A stretch of 64,000 bases of DNA from Catenibacterium mitsuokai (GCF_025148785.1 NZ_CP102271.1:1853972-1917971); one strand, 5' to 3'; positions 48,245 to 58,153 are shown, counted from the first letter of the stretch. The notes: a model not told the origin generated them from the letters alone. Program-made: numbers and translations.

Positions 48245-48455
48245 AAAAGAGACCTCATCAAAGGACGAAGTCTCGTGTTACCACCTTTATTCGTTATGCA
48301 ATGCATAACCTCTCATCTCTTAACGCGAGTCACGGAATCTCTTTCGAGTTCGGCATCACAGGGAGTACCTTTAAGTAAATATCTTGGAAGTTTCCACCAT
48401 TTCTTCCTCTCTAGTAAGCTTTTATCTTAAAGACATATCCTGTTTCGTAGCTTGT
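48245..48455 (-). promoter_or_regulatory. T-box riboswitch upstream of thrS
   Basis: The minus-strand leader contains the T-box sequence AAAGGTGGTAACACG (48274-48288) followed by a terminator, GAGACTTCGTC/GATGAGGTCTC (48249-48274), with a T run. Upstream are the Stem I motif AGAGAGGAAG and GGTGGAAACTTCC. Two possible specifier triplets both read ACT (Thr): one in GGTACTCCC (48364-48366 on the plus strand as AGT), one in GAACTC further 3'. Uncharged tRNA-Thr would favour the antiterminator and switch thrS on. Confidence 0.92.
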
Positions 48456-48500
48456 GCCTTTATTGTACACCACTTCAGTTAATTGTCAATAAAGAAAAAA

Positions 48501-48522
48501 AGGAATAGGTCACCCTATTCCT
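48501..48522 (-). terminator. Terminator after pyk
   Basis: A 9-bp stem AGGAATAGG/CCTATTCCT (48501-48509 with 48514-48522) is followed on the minus strand by TTTTTTTCTTT. Confidence 0.85.
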
Positions 48523-48534
48523 AATTATCAAAAA

Positions 48535-49965
48535 TTATTTGATTGTAACGATTTCTAAGTAACTTGTTAAACCAGAAACACCTGGAGTACCACCAGTTAC
48601 GATTACCTGTTCACCAGCTGAAATTCCGTTTTCCTTAGCGATAACCATTGCAAGATCCATTAAACCTTCTCTTGATTTCATAGATTTGCAAAGTACAGGC
48701 TTAACACCCCAGTTAAGAGCTAATTTCTTAACTGTATCATCAGATGGAGTTGGAGCGATGATTGGGCAATGTGGTCTATAACGTGACATACGTTTTGCAG
48801 TAGCACCTGTTTCAGTGAATGCGATGATAGCTGAAACGTTGAAGTTTGCAGCAATTTCAGCAACTGACATACAGATAGCTTCTGAAGAGTTAGAGTTATC
48901 AGCAGTTCTGATAGCTCTTCTTAAGATTGAAGCATAGTCTAAGTTTCCTTCGATCTTATGAGCAATCTTGTTCATAGTTAATACTGCTTCTTCAGGATAT
49001 TTACCCTGAGCAGATTCACCAGATAACATGATAGCATCAGTACCATCATAGATAGCGTTAGCTACGTCAGATACTTCAGCTCTTGTTGGTCTTGGGTTTT
49101 CCTGCATAGATTCAAGCATCTGTGTTGCAGTAATAACAACCTTACCAGCAGCATTACACTTTCTGATGATTGACTTCTGGATTAGAGGTACATCTTCAGC
49201 AGGTACTTCTACACCTAAGTCACCACGAGCAACCATGATACCATCAGCTACTTCGATGATTTCATCGATGTTTTCAACACCTTCAACACATTCAATCTTT
49301 GGTAATACTTTGATATCTGGCTTACCGTTTTCAGCAATTAATTTCTTAATATCTAATACATCCTGTTTTCTTCTTACGAATGAAGCAGCGATGAAGTTTA
49401 CATCCTGTTTGCAACCGAAGATTAAGTCGTTCTTATCTTTTTCTGATAAGAATTCGAACTGTAACTTAGTACCAGGAACGTTGATACCACGAGTGTTCTT
49501 AACTCTACCATCGTTAGCAGCTACACAATAGATATCCTGTCCTTCAACGTGGTCAACTACTAATGCAACCTGACCATCGTTAACTAAGATATAAGCACCA
49601 GGCTTAACATCTTTGTATAATTCCTTATAAGAAATTGTGAAACGATCTGCAGAACCAACAATTTCTTCTGGAGTGATTACTGAAACCTGACCTTTCTTGA
49701 ATTCAGTGAATCCACCTTCGAAAGCACCAGTACGGATTTCAGGACCTTTAGTATCAAGCATGATAGCTACATCAGTACCTAATTCCTTGTTTACTTCTCT
49801 TAAAGTATCCATCTTCATAGCATGTTCTTCATAGTCACCATGAGAGAAGTTACAACGCATTACGTTCATACCAGCTTTAATAAGCTTCTTTAACATTTCT
49901 TTATCCTGTGAAGCAGGACCAATAGTACAAACAATTTTTGTTTTTTTCATTTTTTCTTTAACCAT
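48535..49965 (-). CDS. pyk: Pyruvate kinase
   Basis: 476 residues from ATG 49965 (AAGGAG seven bases upstream). TKIVCTIGPASQ start, MRCNFSHGDYEEH, KIECVEGVENIDEI, MVARGDLGVEVP, and an effector domain ending VSGLTSYLEIVTIK. The C-terminal PEP-utiliser-like extension found in Bacillus Pyk (about 585 residues) is absent. It makes ATP and pyruvate from PEP. About 70 bp downstream of pfkA, probably co-transcribed, so the two committed glycolytic kinases are made together. Confidence 0.97.
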   Translation of the reverse strand: MVKEKMKKTKIVCTIGPASQDKEMLKKLIKAGMNVMRCNFSHGDYEEHAMKMDTLREVNKELGTDVAIMLDTKGPEIRTGAFEGGFTEFKKGQVSVITPEEIVGSADRFTISYKELYKDVKPGAYILVNDGQVALVVDHVEGQDIYCVAANDGRVKNTRGINVPGTKLQFEFLSEKDKNDLIFGCKQDVNFIAASFVRRKQDVLDIKKLIAENGKPDIKVLPKIECVEGVENIDEIIEVADGIMVARGDLGVEVPAEDVPLIQKSIIRKCNAAGKVVITATQMLESMQENPRPTRAEVSDVANAIYDGTDAIMLSGESAQGKYPEEAVLTMNKIAHKIEGNLDYASILRRAIRTADNSNSSEAICMSVAEIAANFNVSAIIAFTETGATAKRMSRYRPHCPIIAPTPSDDTVKKLALNWGVKPVLCKSMKSREGLMDLAMVIAKENGISAGEQVIVTGGTPGVSGLTSYLEIVTIK

Positions 49966-50033
49966 TTTAGACTCCTTAATCAACCAAATAAATTTACACT
50001 CCGTTATATATATTTAACAAACACACTGAGAAA

Positions 50034-50993
50034 TTAACGTAACTTCTTAGCGTCTTCGTAAATACCAGCATCAGCTACATGCTTATGACTTAATACTTCT
50101 GTGATAGGGAAAGCAGTAATCTGGCCATGTACTTCACCTACGCAAAGTCCACCTTTACCTTCTTCAAGAAGTTCTACAGCCTTAACACCCATACGGCTAG
50201 CTAAGACACGGTCTCTTGCAGTTGGTCTACCACCACGCTGTAAATGACCTAAGACATTTGCACGAGTTTCGAAACCTGTTGCAGCTTCGACTTTCTTTGC
50301 AAGTTCATTGACATCAGTGATATGTTCAGTAATAACCACGATTGCATGGTCCTTATCAGATGCCTTTGACTGTTTTAATCTTTCGATGATCTTATCTTCA
50401 TCATAACCAGTATCAGAAGTGATTACTAGTTCAGCACCAGCTGCGATACCTGCATTAATTGCAAGGTCACCACATCTTCTACCCATTACTTCAAGGATAG
50501 TACATCTCTGATGTGAAGAAGAAGTATCTCTTAATCTATCTAATGCTTCAACAATTGTATTTAATGCAGTATCAAATCCAATTGTGAAATCAGTATCAGG
50601 AATATCATTGTCAATTGTTCCTGGAAGACCAATACAATTTACTCCCATTTCTGTAAGCTTTAAAGCACCATTGTATGAACCGTCACCACCGATGACTACT
50701 AATGCTTCCATACCTACTTTTTTCATCTGTTCGATTGCTTCTTTTCTGATTTCAGGATCTTTGAATTCAGGGAAACGAGCAGATTTTAAAATAGTACCAC
50801 CATTGTTGATGATATTACGAGTACTATGACGATCGAATTTCATGAACTTACCTTCATGAAGACCTTTATAGCCAAGTCTAACGCCATATACTTCAATACC
50901 CTTGTTAAGACAAGTTCTAGCTACTGCACGAATTGCAGCGTTCATTCCAGGAGCATCTCCCCCAGAAGTTAAAACACCAATACACTTAACCAT
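50034..50993 (-). CDS. pfkA: ATP-dependent 6-phosphofructokinase
   Basis: 319 residues, standard bacterial length. GVLTSGGDAPGMNAAIRAV (ATP), VIGGDGSYNGALKL (Gly-Asp-Gly of ATP-type enzymes), PGTIDNDIPDTDFTIGFDTA (catalytic Asp), EVMGRRCGDLA. It phosphorylates fructose-6-phosphate. It is the upstream partner of pyk. Confidence 0.98.
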   Translation of the reverse strand: MVKCIGVLTSGGDAPGMNAAIRAVARTCLNKGIEVYGVRLGYKGLHEGKFMKFDRHSTRNIINNGGTILKSARFPEFKDPEIRKEAIEQMKKVGMEALVVIGGDGSYNGALKLTEMGVNCIGLPGTIDNDIPDTDFTIGFDTALNTIVEALDRLRDTSSSHQRCTILEVMGRRCGDLAINAGIAAGAELVITSDTGYDEDKIIERLKQSKASDKDHAIVVITEHITDVNELAKKVEAATGFETRANVLGHLQRGGRPTARDRVLASRMGVKAVELLEEGKGGLCVGEVHGQITAFPITEVLSHKHVADAGIYEDAKKLR

Positions 50994-51087
50994 TTTTTTC
51001 TCCTCTCAACTTATCAATTATATTCAAAATCATTCTAGCATAATTGTTCGTTCCTTACCATCAACAATTCTATTCCAATCAATTTTT

Positions 51088-51984
51088 TTAGTCAATAATT
51101 ATTTCACAACATAGCGCTTTCATTTTAGAAACAATATTTTTTGCTCTTAACTGTTCACGTTTATCATTATATTTACTCATGTAAATCGTTTCCAGGTCTT
51201 CAAAACTGTATGCAGAAGTCATGAAAGTAGGCAATTCATTTAAAATACGATAGTCTAAAATCATCGCCAATACTTCGTCTCTAGACCAATTCGTGACATT
51301 TTCTTCACCAACACTATCCAAGAGTAAATAAGGAATGTTTTTTACAAGTTCTACTAAAGATGTATCTTCATTTGAATTAAAGCTTGCTTTGACATCTGCC
51401 ATAAGTGTAGGTACATGACATAAGCCTACTTCATAGCCACGTCTCGCAAGTGCGTTCATCATACCTGCCATGATTCTTGTACGATTGGGTCCACCACATA
51501 CTAAAAAGCCTTTGATCTGTGGTTTATTGACATATTCAATCAGCTGTTTCGTCAAAAGCATCGTACCTGCATCATTTTTATTCATTGCTTCAGCTGCCAT
51601 ATCTTTCAAGCTAATAAGCGCAAGTCTTGTAGACATATTGTTGTAATGGAAACGGGAAAGAAGCTGATCATTTTCATGCTTTTCCAGACCATAAATACAG
51701 CTGCACACATCACGATGAACATAGGAATCATAGCTCAAAGTGATCTGCTGACCTTTATTCATCTTAGGACATTCATTGATACCATGACAATGCACACAAG
51801 GTTCATGATCATCCACGTAGGCAAGTAAGTCCACCCAGGCATCTTCCAGAGCCTTTTTAGTTAAATGATTCTTTTCTATAAATTCTCTAATATCTTGTCT
51901 TTTAACTAACTCTTGTAGACTTTGGTTTCTTGTATTTTCTAATTCTTTATCAAAAGAAAGAATCTGTCCTGCTTTTATCATCAT
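51088..51984 (-). CDS. dnaI: DnaI-like helicase loader with degenerate P-loop
   Basis: 298 residues. An N-terminal Cys/His zinc site (CVHCHGINECPKM...CSCIYG) as in DnaI, then an AAA+ domain. The Walker A position reads FLVCGGPNRTRIMAGMMNAL, lacking the invariant Gly-Lys-Thr. The Walker B-like YLLLDSVGEENVTNWSRDEVL and the rest of the fold (ELPTFMTSAYSFEDL, sensor region) align well. DnaI loads the replicative helicase with DnaB/DnaD. Its ATG overlaps the dnaB-type gene stop by 4 bp, the conserved Firmicute pairing. Confidence 0.85.
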   Translation of the reverse strand: MMIKAGQILSFDKELENTRNQSLQELVKRQDIREFIEKNHLTKKALEDAWVDLLAYVDDHEPCVHCHGINECPKMNKGQQITLSYDSYVHRDVCSCIYGLEKHENDQLLSRFHYNNMSTRLALISLKDMAAEAMNKNDAGTMLLTKQLIEYVNKPQIKGFLVCGGPNRTRIMAGMMNALARRGYEVGLCHVPTLMADVKASFNSNEDTSLVELVKNIPYLLLDSVGEENVTNWSRDEVLAMILDYRILNELPTFMTSAYSFEDLETIYMSKYNDKREQLRAKNIVSKMKALCCEIIID

Positions 51985-53219
51985 AGATCACCTCCTAGAC
52001 CTTCCATTAATCGTCTTAATTCTTCTTGATCCTGCGCACTGACTTCTACAGGTTTATTTTCTTTTTTCTTTGTAGTCTTCTTGATTGTTTTTTGAGGTTT
52101 CGTATTATGAACTTCCTGATACGCATCACGAGCTGTCTTCAACCCTTTTCTTACCCATGAAGCACCAATTGTTTCACAATAGTTCTTGTCTAGTCGTCCA
52201 TTACTTCTACCTAAAACATATTCTATCAACATATTAGTGACTGCAGGAGTAAGTCCCATAGCCATCAATGATTCCGCAATATTAAGATCATGAAGAGCTG
52301 GTTCTTTTCCTCCCTGTTTATTCTTCAATAACTGATAGGGAGAGATTGTCTCAAGATATCTAAAATGCTTGTTGAGAGAATCGTTATTTGTCTGTGGTGA
52401 AGCGTGCTGGATAGGCTGAGTATGATAGACCTCTTTAAGTGAGCTCACTGAATCAGCACTATAATAACGCTTTGCCTGTTCTACTAATGTTTTACGATTA
52501 AATTTACCTTCCACAATCGCATCCTTGACCATTAATGCGAGAGATAGCTGATCAATCGCATAAAGAGTCGCAATCTGCTTAATTGTATCTTCATTACGAT
52601 TCACTATTTTCATAGGAACCTGATAGTCCTTTAATGTTTCATAGAAGAGAGTGAGATCATAGTGAATAATTGGACGTTCACTTTCTTCTTCTTGATATCC
52701 TGATTCATGTTTCAATGGTTTGTTTTGTGATAAATCAATTGTAAAGACATCTTCAAAGCGAGATGTGACTTCTTCATATTCAGTGAGCTTTTCTAGTCCT
52801 GAACGGAAGTAATTCTTTGTTTTGGTATATTCTTCTATTCCTATCGTTTTCTGTAATAATCCGGCAAGAATCTGATTCCTAAAGAAAGCATTGACAGAAA
52901 GTGGTGTCATTAAGTGAAAGACATAGACACCCTGTCCTTCTGATTCTTTATAGTAGGATTTAAGCAGGCTTAAACCTTCTAATGTCTTTCTTGCCTGCTC
53001 AAGTTCTTCCAAGTCTAGATTTAATGCCATTGTCAAGCGACTGATGGCGCATGGCTGGTGGAAATGACGCATACGCATAGATTCAACATTCAAATACATA
53101 TAAAGACTATAAGCCTGTGTCTTGAGTAATGGTGCATATAAATAAGTGAGAATATCACAGTCATTACTACTAAGTGGTAATGAACGTTCACTTAAATAGA
53201 CATCTGTTGCATAGAGCAT
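51981..53219 (-). CDS. dnaB: DnaB-like replication initiation protein (DnaD/DnaB family)
   Basis: 412 residues. The N-terminal winged-helix part (SSNDCDILTYLYAPLLKTQAYSLYMYL...LEELEQARKTLEGLSLLKSYY) and C-terminal DnaD-like module (SPYQLLKNKQGGKEPALHDLNIAESLMAMGLTPAVTNMLIEYVLGRSNGRLDKNYCETIGASWVRKGLKT) match Bacillus DnaB, the membrane-attached initiation and co-loader protein, not the DnaB helicase of E. coli. AAGGAGG precedes the start. Next to dnaI, as expected. Confidence 0.9.
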   Translation of the reverse strand: MLYATDVYLSERSLPLSSNDCDILTYLYAPLLKTQAYSLYMYLNVESMRMRHFHQPCAISRLTMALNLDLEELEQARKTLEGLSLLKSYYKESEGQGVYVFHLMTPLSVNAFFRNQILAGLLQKTIGIEEYTKTKNYFRSGLEKLTEYEEVTSRFEDVFTIDLSQNKPLKHESGYQEEESERPIIHYDLTLFYETLKDYQVPMKIVNRNEDTIKQIATLYAIDQLSLALMVKDAIVEGKFNRKTLVEQAKRYYSADSVSSLKEVYHTQPIQHASPQTNNDSLNKHFRYLETISPYQLLKNKQGGKEPALHDLNIAESLMAMGLTPAVTNMLIEYVLGRSNGRLDKNYCETIGASWVRKGLKTARDAYQEVHNTKPQKTIKKTTKKKENKPVEVSAQDQEELRRLMEGLGGDL

Positions 53220-53220
53220 C

Positions 53221-53793
53221 TTATTCCACCTCCTTTAAGACACGTAATATTTCTTTTTCTAAATCATAATAGTTTGTATTGTTTCTAATGATATAATCCG
53301 CACGTTTTTCTTTATCTTCTAAAGACATCTGATTTCTAATACGGTCAAGCGCCTGTGCACGTGTACAATGGTCACGTGATAAGACTCTTTGAATTTGTGT
53401 TTCTTTGTCACAGCTGACGACTACTGTATGATCACATAGATCATCCCACCCTGCTTCAAATAACAATGGGACATCAATAAAGACAAGGTTATTTTTAGAT
53501 TGTTTGATTTTTTGTACAATAACACTTCTAATATAGGGATGTAGTATTCCTTCTAAATAGTTCTTTTCATTCGGATCATTAAAGATAATATCTGCCAGCT
53601 TCTGTCTGTTAATTTTTTCGTTTTCAAGTACAGGAAAGTGTTCTATAACCTGTTTAAAAGCTTTTGTACCTGGTTCTAAGGCATGACGTGAGATTTCATC
53701 CGCATCAATCACTTCATAGCCATGAGTCATTAAATAATAACTGACAGTACTCTTACCACTCGCAATACCACCAGTGAGTCCTATGACCTGCAT
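53221..53793 (-). CDS. coaE: Dephospho-CoA kinase
   Basis: 190 residues. Walker A GLTGGIASGKSTVS, then YEVIDADEISRHAL, VFIDVPLLFEAGWD and QIQRVLSRD are the family marks. It performs the last step of CoA synthesis. It overlaps the Gfo/Idh/MocA gene by 13 bp; polA-mutM-coaE-dnaB-dnaI order is common in Firmicutes, here with one extra gene inserted. Confidence 0.96.
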   Translation of the reverse strand: MQVIGLTGGIASGKSTVSYYLMTHGYEVIDADEISRHALEPGTKAFKQVIEHFPVLENEKINRQKLADIIFNDPNEKNYLEGILHPYIRSVIVQKIKQSKNNLVFIDVPLLFEAGWDDLCDHTVVVSCDKETQIQRVLSRDHCTRAQALDRIRNQMSLEDKEKRADYIIRNNTNYYDLEKEILRVLKEVE

Positions 53794-54734
53794 ATTGTTT
53801 CTCCAATACGTTCCATAAGTTCTATACAGTCAATACTATCCTGATGACTCATACGATCACTTTCCACCTTAATATACGCAATAGCTTCATGACAGGCTTC
53901 TATTTCAGTATGGAAATCATCAATATCATAAGGTATTTCTCCCGTGAAGGATTCACCATTGAATGAAATAACAGCTTTTGTAGGACGGTAGAATGGATCT
54001 AGTATGATAGTCCCTTTAGTACCTGTAATAATCATATCTTTTCTTACTGGTCCATCAAGTGAAGCTTCCATGAAGGCTTTAACACCATTTTCAAATGTAA
54101 GAGTAATTGCATCATGTACATCTACACCATGTTCTACTTTCACATCATTAGAAATAGAGACAACAGGACTCTTCACAAAATCTAGAACAGCCGCAATATT
54201 ATAAATACCTGTATCATATAAAGCACCACCCTGTTCCGGGTCATAAATATATGATTGTTCATTATAAGGTACAATGGACTGGAAATGGTTTTCTATAGAG
54301 ACAATATCTCCAATAATACCTTTATCTATTTCTTTATGAACTTGATTGATCATTGGAATAAATCTGGATTTCATGGCTTCCATAAAGAAAACATGATTTT
54401 TTTCTGAATATTCACAGAGTGTTCTTATTTCTTTGCTTGTTAGAGTGGCTGGCTTTTCTACAAGAACAGCTTTATGATGCTTCATTGCTTCTAATGCATA
54501 ATGATAGTGAGAGGCATGTGGTAATGCGATATAGACAATATCTACATTCTCATCTTCAAGTAATTTGATATAATCATCATAGAGTTTTTCTGGATGATAG
54601 ATTTCTTTAAATTGTTGTCTTTTTTCTGGATTACGAGATGCCCCTGCATAAAAGCATGCTTCATCAAAGTGAGACAAGCTGTCACAGAATCTCTGGGCAA
54701 TTCTTCCTAATCCTATTACACCCCAATTCAACAT
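53781..54734 (-). CDS. Gfo/Idh/MocA family oxidoreductase
   Basis: 317 residues from ATG 54734 (AGGAG nine bases upstream); a longer frame reading back into mutM is rejected. Rossmann start WGVIGLGRIAQRFCDSL, then VDIVYIALPHASHYHYALEAMKHHKAVLVEKPATL with the EKP motif, and a C-terminal alpha/beta domain GALYDTGIYNIAAVLDFV. It is an NAD(P)-dependent sugar or polyol dehydrogenase, substrate unknown. It is set between mutM and coaE with 2-bp gap and 13-bp overlap, so it is a genuine member of the operon. Confidence 0.9.
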   Translation of the reverse strand: MLNWGVIGLGRIAQRFCDSLSHFDEACFYAGASRNPEKRQQFKEIYHPEKLYDDYIKLLEDENVDIVYIALPHASHYHYALEAMKHHKAVLVEKPATLTSKEIRTLCEYSEKNHVFFMEAMKSRFIPMINQVHKEIDKGIIGDIVSIENHFQSIVPYNEQSYIYDPEQGGALYDTGIYNIAAVLDFVKSPVVSISNDVKVEHGVDVHDAITLTFENGVKAFMEASLDGPVRKDMIITGTKGTIILDPFYRPTKAVISFNGESFTGEIPYDIDDFHTEIEACHEAIAYIKVESDRMSHQDSIDCIELMERIGETICRS

Positions 54735-54736
54735 AT

Positions 54737-55549
54737 TTAATATCTCCTTTTCTGGCAGTTTGGGCAATAGTATGTGCCTCTTCCTGCAATCGTGATTTTC
54801 TTTATAGGTCCCTTGCACTTTGAACATGTTTTCTGTGCATGGACAGACAAAGTAACCTGGAATAATCCATGGATCCCATTGGCATCAAATGAATGGATGG
54901 TTGTACCACCCTGGGCAATGGCTTCCTTCAAAATAGTACTGGATACTTCTATTAATTCTAAAATACGTTTCTTTGAAAGTCTGTCACCTCTTGTACGAGG
55001 ATCCATCCCCATTCTAAAACATATTTCATTCGCATAGATATTTCCAATTCCAGTAAAAATAGACTGGTCTAATAATAATTGTTTGATAGGCAGATGACTT
55101 TGATGAATACGAGGATAGATGTAATCAAAAGAAGCATCCATTGGTTCCTGACCCAAGCGATTAAGTGGTGGATATTCACGATAGTGTTCTTTGTCTACTA
55201 ACTGCATACGACCAAACTTTCTTGTATCGTTATAACGAAGATCTGTGCCATCTGTCATATGAAAGATAATATGATCATGTTTATCATAGGGTTCATCTTT
55301 CTGTTTTATATTGTATTTCCCTTCCATTCTTAGATGAGAAATAAATGCATCATGATCTAAAATAAAGATCAAATATTTACCATATCGATCTATATCGCAT
55401 ATGGATTGATGAATAAGTGTAGAGACAAATGCTTCTACATCTCCATCAATAATACGTGTATAACGTACTTCTATAGAGTCAATTGTTTTATGAAGTACGA
55501 AGTTCTTAAGGGTTCTTCGTACTGTTTCTACTTCTGGTAATTCAGGCAT
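54737..55549 (-). CDS. mutM: Formamidopyrimidine-DNA glycosylase
   Basis: 270 residues. Catalytic PELPEVETVRR start (Pro after Met removal, then Glu), Lys in LRMEGKYN, H2TH region, and a C-terminal zinc finger CSKCKGPIKKITIAGRGTYYCPNC. It removes 8-oxoguanine and formamidopyrimidines. The ATG shares a base with the polA stop. Confidence 0.97.
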   Translation of the reverse strand: MPELPEVETVRRTLKNFVLHKTIDSIEVRYTRIIDGDVEAFVSTLIHQSICDIDRYGKYLIFILDHDAFISHLRMEGKYNIKQKDEPYDKHDHIIFHMTDGTDLRYNDTRKFGRMQLVDKEHYREYPPLNRLGQEPMDASFDYIYPRIHQSHLPIKQLLLDQSIFTGIGNIYANEICFRMGMDPRTRGDRLSKKRILELIEVSSTILKEAIAQGGTTIHSFDANGIHGLFQVTLSVHAQKTCSKCKGPIKKITIAGRGTYYCPNCQKRRY

Positions 55550-58152
55550 TACTTTAATTCACACCAGTTCTTGGCATAGTTGCCTTCCACAATAAGAGGT
55601 ACATCCATCTTAATGCAGTTTTCCATCTTTTCTTTCACAAGAGACATGACTTCTTCTAGTTCATCTTCAAAGACATCAAAGATCAGTTCGTCATGTACCT
55701 GAAGAATCATCTGAGATTTTAAGTGATGAACTTTTAGTGCTTTATCTACTTCAATCATCGCGAGTTTTAGAATATCTGCACCCGTTCCCTGGATTGGTGT
55801 ATTCATTGCATATCTCTGTGCCTGCTGACGTACCATGAAGTTCTTATCATTGATTGTAGGAATATATCTTTTTCTATTCAATAGTGTAGAGACATAACCC
55901 TGTTTTTTACATACTTCTACGACTTCATCCATATATGTTTTTACTTCTGGATAGGTTTCAAAATATTTATTAATGAAGTTTCTTGCTTCGGCAATGGACA
56001 TCCCAATGTCCTTAGAGAGTCTGAATTCACTCATACCATAGATGATTCCAAAGTTAACGGCTTTCGCCTGTGAACGCATCTGTGGAGTAACTTCTTCATC
56101 TTTCACACCAAATACTAAAGCAGCTGTATGTCTATGGATATCCTTACCTTGATTAAAGGCATCAATAAGGTTAGTCACATGAGCCATATGCGCAAGTATT
56201 CTTAATTCAATCTGTGAATAGTCAAAAGATACAAGATAGCCATTATGTGATACAAAGGCTTTTCTAATGAGTTTTCCTTCTTCACTTCTTACAGGAATAT
56301 TCTGAAGATTTGGATCAACAGAAGACAAACGTCCTGTATGAGTAAGTGTCTGTTTGTAGATTGTATGAATCTTATTGTCTGGGAAGACCTGTTCCTGCAG
56401 TCCTTTTAAGTATGTAGAAGAGAGTTTAGTCAACATTCTATATTCAAGAACAAGTGGGACAACAGGATGGGCATCAATGATTTTTTCTAAGACATCCTGG
56501 CTTGTCGAATAACCTGTCTTTGTCTTCTTGCCGCCCTTTAAACCTAGATCTTCAAATAAGACCTGACCTAACTGTTTAGGTGAAGAGATGTTGAAGGTTG
56601 TACCTGAGATACGGTAGATATCATTAGACAACTTTTCTATTGTTTCATCAAAGGCTTCATCCATTTCCTTTAATACATCTAAGTCTATTTCAGTGCCGGC
56701 AAATTCCATTTCTCCTAGAATACGTGTCACAGGAAGCTCAATGTCTTCATATAGTTCATACTGCTTTTTATCTTTTAATTCTTTTGTGACAACATCTTTT
56801 AATTCATAAATAGCCTTGGCTTTAGAAACAGTATGCTGAGCCAGTAATGCATCATCTGGAATATGCTTTTTAGCACCCTTTCCAAATACTTCTTCATCAT
56901 ACTGAACACCATCATAGTCAAAGTGTGTACATACATATTTGAGTTCTTCTTTAATAGCTGGTTCTAATACATAAGATGCAAGAGACAAATCAAATGTATA
57001 ACCATTGATTTCTACACCATTCCATCTAGAACCTATGACTGCACTCTTGATATCATAACCATACTTCTTCTTAGTTTCATCCTTTAGATAAGCAAGGAAT
57101 GATTCATCCTTAAGGGCATTCTCATAAGAAATAAAATAAGCCTGTTCATCATTATAGATACCATAACCTAGAATAATAGAACGATGGTAATTTGTATCAT
57201 AAATAGAAGCATAGACAGCACTGTCTTTTGTGATTCCAGGCATATGGTCCACTATTTCTAGCTTCAGTTCCTTTTTAGGTGCGGCTTCAATTGTCATAGA
57301 TTTAATCAAAGAGTTCATATCATATGTTTCATAGAATGACTTTAATGTGTCATAGTCATAGCCTTCATACTCTGCTTTCTTCAAATCAACATCTAAAGGA
57401 ACATCTCTAAGTATTGTAGCCACCTTCTTACTCATTAAGGCATCTTCCATACCTGCTCTGATCTTTTCACCCATTTTACCCTTGAGTTCATTCTGGTGTT
57501 CTTCTAATCCTTCAATGGTTTCATACTGGTGTAATAGTTTTAAGGCAGTCTTTTCACCTACACCTTTAATACCTGGGATATTATCGGCAGTATCACCCAT
57601 TAGTCCTAAGAAATCTCTGATCTGATCTGGCTTTAAGCCATATTTATCAAGTAAAGTCTGTTCGTTATAAATATCAAGTTCAGTCACACCTTTGATTGTA
57701 CGATAAATTGTCGTTTGAGGCGAAATAAGCTGGAATGCATCTTTATCTCCTGTATAGACCGATACTTTCAGATTATTCTTTTCACCAAAATCAACAAGTG
57801 TACCAATAATATCATCACCTTCAAAGCCTTCTACTTCATACCATGTGATATTATGAGCTGTTAAGTATTCTCTTGCGAGAGAGAACTGAGGAATCAGTTC
57901 TTCTGGTGTTTCTTTTCTTTGGGCTTTATAGGTATCCAACAATTCATTACGGAATGTTTTCTTTCCATAATCAAATGCGACAATCACATACTTAGGATTA
58001 TTATCGAGGATCTTATCCACCATACGGGCAAATCCATAGACACCATTAGTAGGAATACCATTACGATTCACCATATAGTTTCCTGTATAGCTAGTGGCAT
58101 AGAATGCCTTAAATAGTAATGAGTTCCCATCTATTAAAATCAATTCTTCCAT
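55549..58152 (-). CDS. polA: DNA polymerase I
   Basis: 867 residues. The N-terminal 5'-3' nuclease (LILIDGNSLLFKAFYA, EGFEGDDIIGTL, LGLMGDTADNIPGI) is intact. The middle 3'-5' exonuclease-like domain lacks the Asp-x-Glu signature (reads ASIYDTNYHRS), so proofreading is probably inactive, as in Bacillus and Thermus enzymes. The polymerase has motif A VSFDYSQIELRILAH, the O helix RSQAKAVNFGIIYGMSEF and motif C LQVHDELIFDV. It acts in repair and Okazaki-fragment maturation. It is followed by mutM. Confidence 0.97.
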   Translation of the reverse strand: MEELILIDGNSLLFKAFYATSYTGNYMVNRNGIPTNGVYGFARMVDKILDNNPKYVIVAFDYGKKTFRNELLDTYKAQRKETPEELIPQFSLAREYLTAHNITWYEVEGFEGDDIIGTLVDFGEKNNLKVSVYTGDKDAFQLISPQTTIYRTIKGVTELDIYNEQTLLDKYGLKPDQIRDFLGLMGDTADNIPGIKGVGEKTALKLLHQYETIEGLEEHQNELKGKMGEKIRAGMEDALMSKKVATILRDVPLDVDLKKAEYEGYDYDTLKSFYETYDMNSLIKSMTIEAAPKKELKLEIVDHMPGITKDSAVYASIYDTNYHRSIILGYGIYNDEQAYFISYENALKDESFLAYLKDETKKKYGYDIKSAVIGSRWNGVEINGYTFDLSLASYVLEPAIKEELKYVCTHFDYDGVQYDEEVFGKGAKKHIPDDALLAQHTVSKAKAIYELKDVVTKELKDKKQYELYEDIELPVTRILGEMEFAGTEIDLDVLKEMDEAFDETIEKLSNDIYRISGTTFNISSPKQLGQVLFEDLGLKGGKKTKTGYSTSQDVLEKIIDAHPVVPLVLEYRMLTKLSSTYLKGLQEQVFPDNKIHTIYKQTLTHTGRLSSVDPNLQNIPVRSEEGKLIRKAFVSHNGYLVSFDYSQIELRILAHMAHVTNLIDAFNQGKDIHRHTAALVFGVKDEEVTPQMRSQAKAVNFGIIYGMSEFRLSKDIGMSIAEARNFINKYFETYPEVKTYMDEVVEVCKKQGYVSTLLNRKRYIPTINDKNFMVRQQAQRYAMNTPIQGTGADILKLAMIEVDKALKVHHLKSQMILQVHDELIFDVFEDELEEVMSLVKEKMENCIKMDVPLIVEGNYAKNWCELK

Positions 58153-58153
58153 T

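Noticed and set aside
48245-48455. Plus-strand reading frame within the thrS leader (48160-48378)
   Set aside because: It is antisense to the T-box structure and the thrS start and has no ribosome-binding site.
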